DNA from: UMGS902 sp045580835
GTDB taxonomy: Bacteria; Bacillota; Clostridia; Oscillospirales; CAG-272
DNA: 6,854 bases
NCBI GenBank assembly: GCA_045580835.1
Contig: JAZNOM010000055.1
Span: forward strand, 1 to 6,854
Direction of reading: 5' to 3'
Below are positions 4,828-6,854 of the stretch, one piece after another. The position numbers and the translations under genes were made by a program. The notes below the pieces were generated by a model that was not told the origin of the DNA, did not search any database, and saw only the letters and a program-made list of their open reading frames with translations. The stretch's first letter is position 1. Each line of letters begins with the position of its first letter.

Positions 4828-6741
4828 ATGAAAAAGCTTTTAGTTGTCCTTTTGACTTTTGCTTTGCTCACCATTGGCGTTGCGGCGGCAGTTCCGGTAG
4901 AGTCGATTTCTGATGACGGCGCTGTATTGGTTTATCAAAACACCTTTGATGATGCGACTTCAATTGCAGATTTTACCCAGTATCGCGGAATATGGGGCGT
5001 TGTTGACGGAACTTTACGCCTTACCGATTATTCAAGCAATACAAACTCATTCATCATCTACACAGGTGATACGGCAATAACCTCGCTTTCTGACTATATT
5101 GTAGAGGTTGATATGCTCAACTCACAAGGAGCGACAGGGCTTGTAGCGCGTGCTGATCTTGGTAGCGTTTGTGACCAGAATCACGGTCATTGCGGCTATC
5201 TTTCAATGGTAGGAACTAACGGTTATATTACAGGAATCCGTACCTCATCCGCTGACGGAAAATCAACTTCTATTTTTAGTGCTTCAAAGCAGCTTTTACA
5301 TCACGGTACAGATATTCATATACGCATAGCTGTTCGTGGTGATGTTATTACTACCACTCTTACCGATATCAATAGCGGCATGGAGCTTTGGGGATGGACA
5401 CAGATTGACAACTCGTGGGCAAAGGGTTCGGTAGGTCTTTTTGCGTATACAAAAATTGTTGACGGCCTTGACAACCGCAATGTTTCTTTTGACAACCTTA
5501 AGGTTTACACGCTTCCTGCTTTAACAGAGGAAAGCGACTTTACCGCGACTTCCGGCGGCTTTTCGCAGAATGGCACAGTACGCCTTGATTCAACCGAAGC
5601 AGATTCTGTTGCCGTTTATAAGGCTTCTCAAAAAACCGGAACAGTGCAGGCGCAGGTGTTTACTCCTGCGAGCGGCAAGGTTGGTCTTGTGTTTGCAAAA
5701 GAGCAGGATTCGTATTATAAACTTGCTTACTCCTCTGATAAATACCTCTATCTTATCAAAGTTGTTGACGGCGAAGAGACCGTTCTGAAAAAAACGCAAT
5801 ATCTCCACGGTACAAGCTGGTGGGGAATAGGTGATATCCGTGCGGTGTATGACGGTGAAACAGTTTACGGCTACTTCCTTGACAAGTGCCTTATAAAGTA
5901 TACCGATTCCTCTCCCCTTACAGGTACAGGTGTCGGAGTATTTTCAGAAGCGGCAGGCAACACAATTTTGAATTTTAAGACTTCGGATATCACAACTCCG
6001 GATAAGGCGGATATCATTATTTTTGGTCATTCACATATGGGGCGGTGGTTCCATGCTCACCATGTTCTCGGAGACTACGGCAAAGTAATGAATCTCGGCA
6101 TAGGCGGCTCTACAACAGCTTTTTGGTATACTATCGCCGAAGAGCTTACCACATATGACGCCGATACTGTTATCATCATGTCAGGCTCCAATGACCTTGC
6201 ATTGCGCGAGAACACCGCAACGCTAAAATATCTTTCGGACACTATTAATATAATGAAAAAAGCCAATCCTGACCTTGAGGTTATCCTCATAACCGAGTGG
6301 TATCAGCCCGGCAGATATGAAGCGTATGCGGAAAAAGTGCGTGATATGAACCGTCTTTGGGCAGAGTACGCAGAGAAAAACTCAAAGTGGATTACACTTG
6401 TTGACGGATTTGGTATTGTAATGAATGAAGACGGAACGTTTAAAGGCTTCCTTTCTGACGGTACAACCGTTAATTTTGAGGTCTTTGCAGACTCGCAGCA
6501 CCTCAGCATCCTTTCGTATGACAAGCTTAATGCCCGCGTTCTCGAGGCGCTTGAATATCGCTATAACGGCGGTACTGGTGATGCAGACGGTGATGAAGAT
6601 ATTACCGTAAAAGATGCTATTCTTTCTCTTCAAATGTTGCTTGACGGAGATTTTAGTAAAAGGTTTTATCTTGATGTCAGCGGTGACGGAAAGTTTACAA
6701 TTCTTGATGTTATAATCATATTAAAAAATATTTCGAAATAA
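4828..6741 (+). CDS. Secreted SGNH-family esterase with two ConA-like domains and a C-terminal type I dockerin
   Basis: A 637-residue secreted modular protein. A signal peptide (1 to about 21, ending VAAA) is followed by a jelly-roll (LamG/DUF1080-like) domain at about 33-228, opening with NTFDD and W-G-V-V-D-G-T-L. A second, more divergent one spans about 234-388. The SGNH hydrolase domain (about 394-575) shows Ser402 in F-G-H-S, N422-L-G-I-G-G, the block III G453-S-N455-D, and D555-S-Q-H558 for the catalytic Asp/His. The dockerin (about 585-637) has two calcium loops: D585, D587, D589, D596 and D616, S618, D620, D627. SGNH enzymes of this layout commonly remove acetyl or other acyl groups from polysaccharides, and the dockerin would bind a cohesin on a scaffold or cell surface. 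The substrate cannot be read from sequence. The gene appears to be monocistronic, between two terminators. Confidence 0.92.
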   Translation: MKKLLVVLLTFALLTIGVAAAVPVESISDDGAVLVYQNTFDDATSIADFTQYRGIWGVVDGTLRLTDYSSNTNSFIIYTGDTAITSLSDYIVEVDMLNSQGATGLVARADLGSVCDQNHGHCGYLSMVGTNGYITGIRTSSADGKSTSIFSASKQLLHHGTDIHIRIAVRGDVITTTLTDINSGMELWGWTQIDNSWAKGSVGLFAYTKIVDGLDNRNVSFDNLKVYTLPALTEESDFTATSGGFSQNGTVRLDSTEADSVAVYKASQKTGTVQAQVFTPASGKVGLVFAKEQDSYYKLAYSSDKYLYLIKVVDGEETVLKKTQYLHGTSWWGIGDIRAVYDGETVYGYFLDKCLIKYTDSSPLTGTGVGVFSEAAGNTILNFKTSDITTPDKADIIIFGHSHMGRWFHAHHVLGDYGKVMNLGIGGSTTAFWYTIAEELTTYDADTVIIMSGSNDLALRENTATLKYLSDTINIMKKANPDLEVILITEWYQPGRYEAYAEKVRDMNRLWAEYAEKNSKWITLVDGFGIVMNEDGTFKGFLSDGTTVNFEVFADSQHLSILSYDKLNARVLEALEYRYNGGTGDADGDEDITVKDAILSLQMLLDGDFSKRFYLDVSGDGKFTILDVIIILKNISK

Positions 6742-6782
6742 AAGAAGTCCCAAACCGCATATGCGGCTTGGGACTTTCTTTA
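6741..6782. terminator. Bidirectional intrinsic terminator
   Basis: AAGTCCCAA (6745-6753) pairs with TTGGGACTT (6768-6776). Above it, one A-C mismatch leads to an inner CCGCAT/ATGCGG palindrome (6755-6766). The flanks are A-rich on the left and T-rich on the right (TTTCTTT), so the hairpin can end transcription from either side. It sits between the esterase stop codon and the stop codon of a convergent minus-strand frame. Confidence 0.88.
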
Positions 6783-6854
6783 ATGCTTTTGTTGTTTCAT
6801 CCAGATTTTCATAACGAGCTTGTGCGGAAGGAGCTTAACTCCAAGCACCTGAAG
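6780..6854 (-). CDS. C-terminal end of a convergent gene, product unknown
   Basis: On the minus strand a frame stays open from the window's right edge to a TAA at 6782-6780, encoding the last 24 residues of a protein that ends KLVMKIWMKQQKH. It is too short to identify. The case for a real gene is the position of the stop next to a terminator that also works in this direction. Against it, the same stretch is open on the plus strand from ATG 6783, though that frame has no ribosome binding site. Confidence 0.4.
   Translation of the reverse strand, partial: LQVLGVKLLPHKLVMKIWMKQQKH

Noticed and set aside
6783..6854. Plus-strand open frame starting at ATG 6783 at the right edge.
   Set aside because: It starts in the tail of a terminator hairpin with no ribosome binding site. 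The minus-strand frame ending beside the terminator is the better, though still tentative, reading.

Overview
The window looks like a chromosomal stretch from a Gram-positive, Firmicutes-type anaerobe, most likely a Clostridia/Oscillospirales (Ruminococcaceae-like) gut bacterium. The evidence is an IreB (UPF0297) gene, strong AGGAGG-type ribosome binding sites, TTGACA/TATAAT-type promoters with 17-base spacers, a membrane-anchored DD-carboxypeptidase-like protein, and a secreted esterase ending in a type I dockerin. No species can be named from this.

Layout. Bases 1-534 hold the 3' part of radC (its 5' end lies outside the window). Next is a tRNA-Gln(UUG) gene with its own promoter, which is overlapped by unusual dyad symmetry. 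From the tRNA's CCA end onward lies a 212-base noncoding repeat (666-877), repeated at 98% identity at 973-1184. Each copy is a string of short hairpins separated by variants of AACGATGT or its complement. After copy B, a good promoter drives a two-gene AT-rich unit: a four-helix-bundle protein of the 23S rRNA intervening-sequence family and an unrecognised four-TM membrane protein.

Bases 2112-4733 look like one operon with its own promoter and terminator: ireB (regulatory partner of the PASTA Ser/Thr kinase), ribF (FMN/FAD synthesis) and a DD-carboxypeptidase-like gene. The last keeps the SxxK motif, but the other two active-site motifs are degenerate. A terminator-like hairpin sits inside ribF. 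Bases 4828-6741 encode a secreted modular protein: signal peptide, two concanavalin A-like domains, an SGNH esterase domain and a dockerin. This suggests a polysaccharide-deacylating enzyme that docks to a cohesin scaffold. A bidirectional terminator then separates it from the tail of a convergent gene entering from the right edge.

The best candidate for something undescribed is the duplicated multi-hairpin element around the tRNA and the four-helix-bundle gene. Secondary points are the degenerate DD-carboxypeptidase and the terminator-like hairpin inside ribF.
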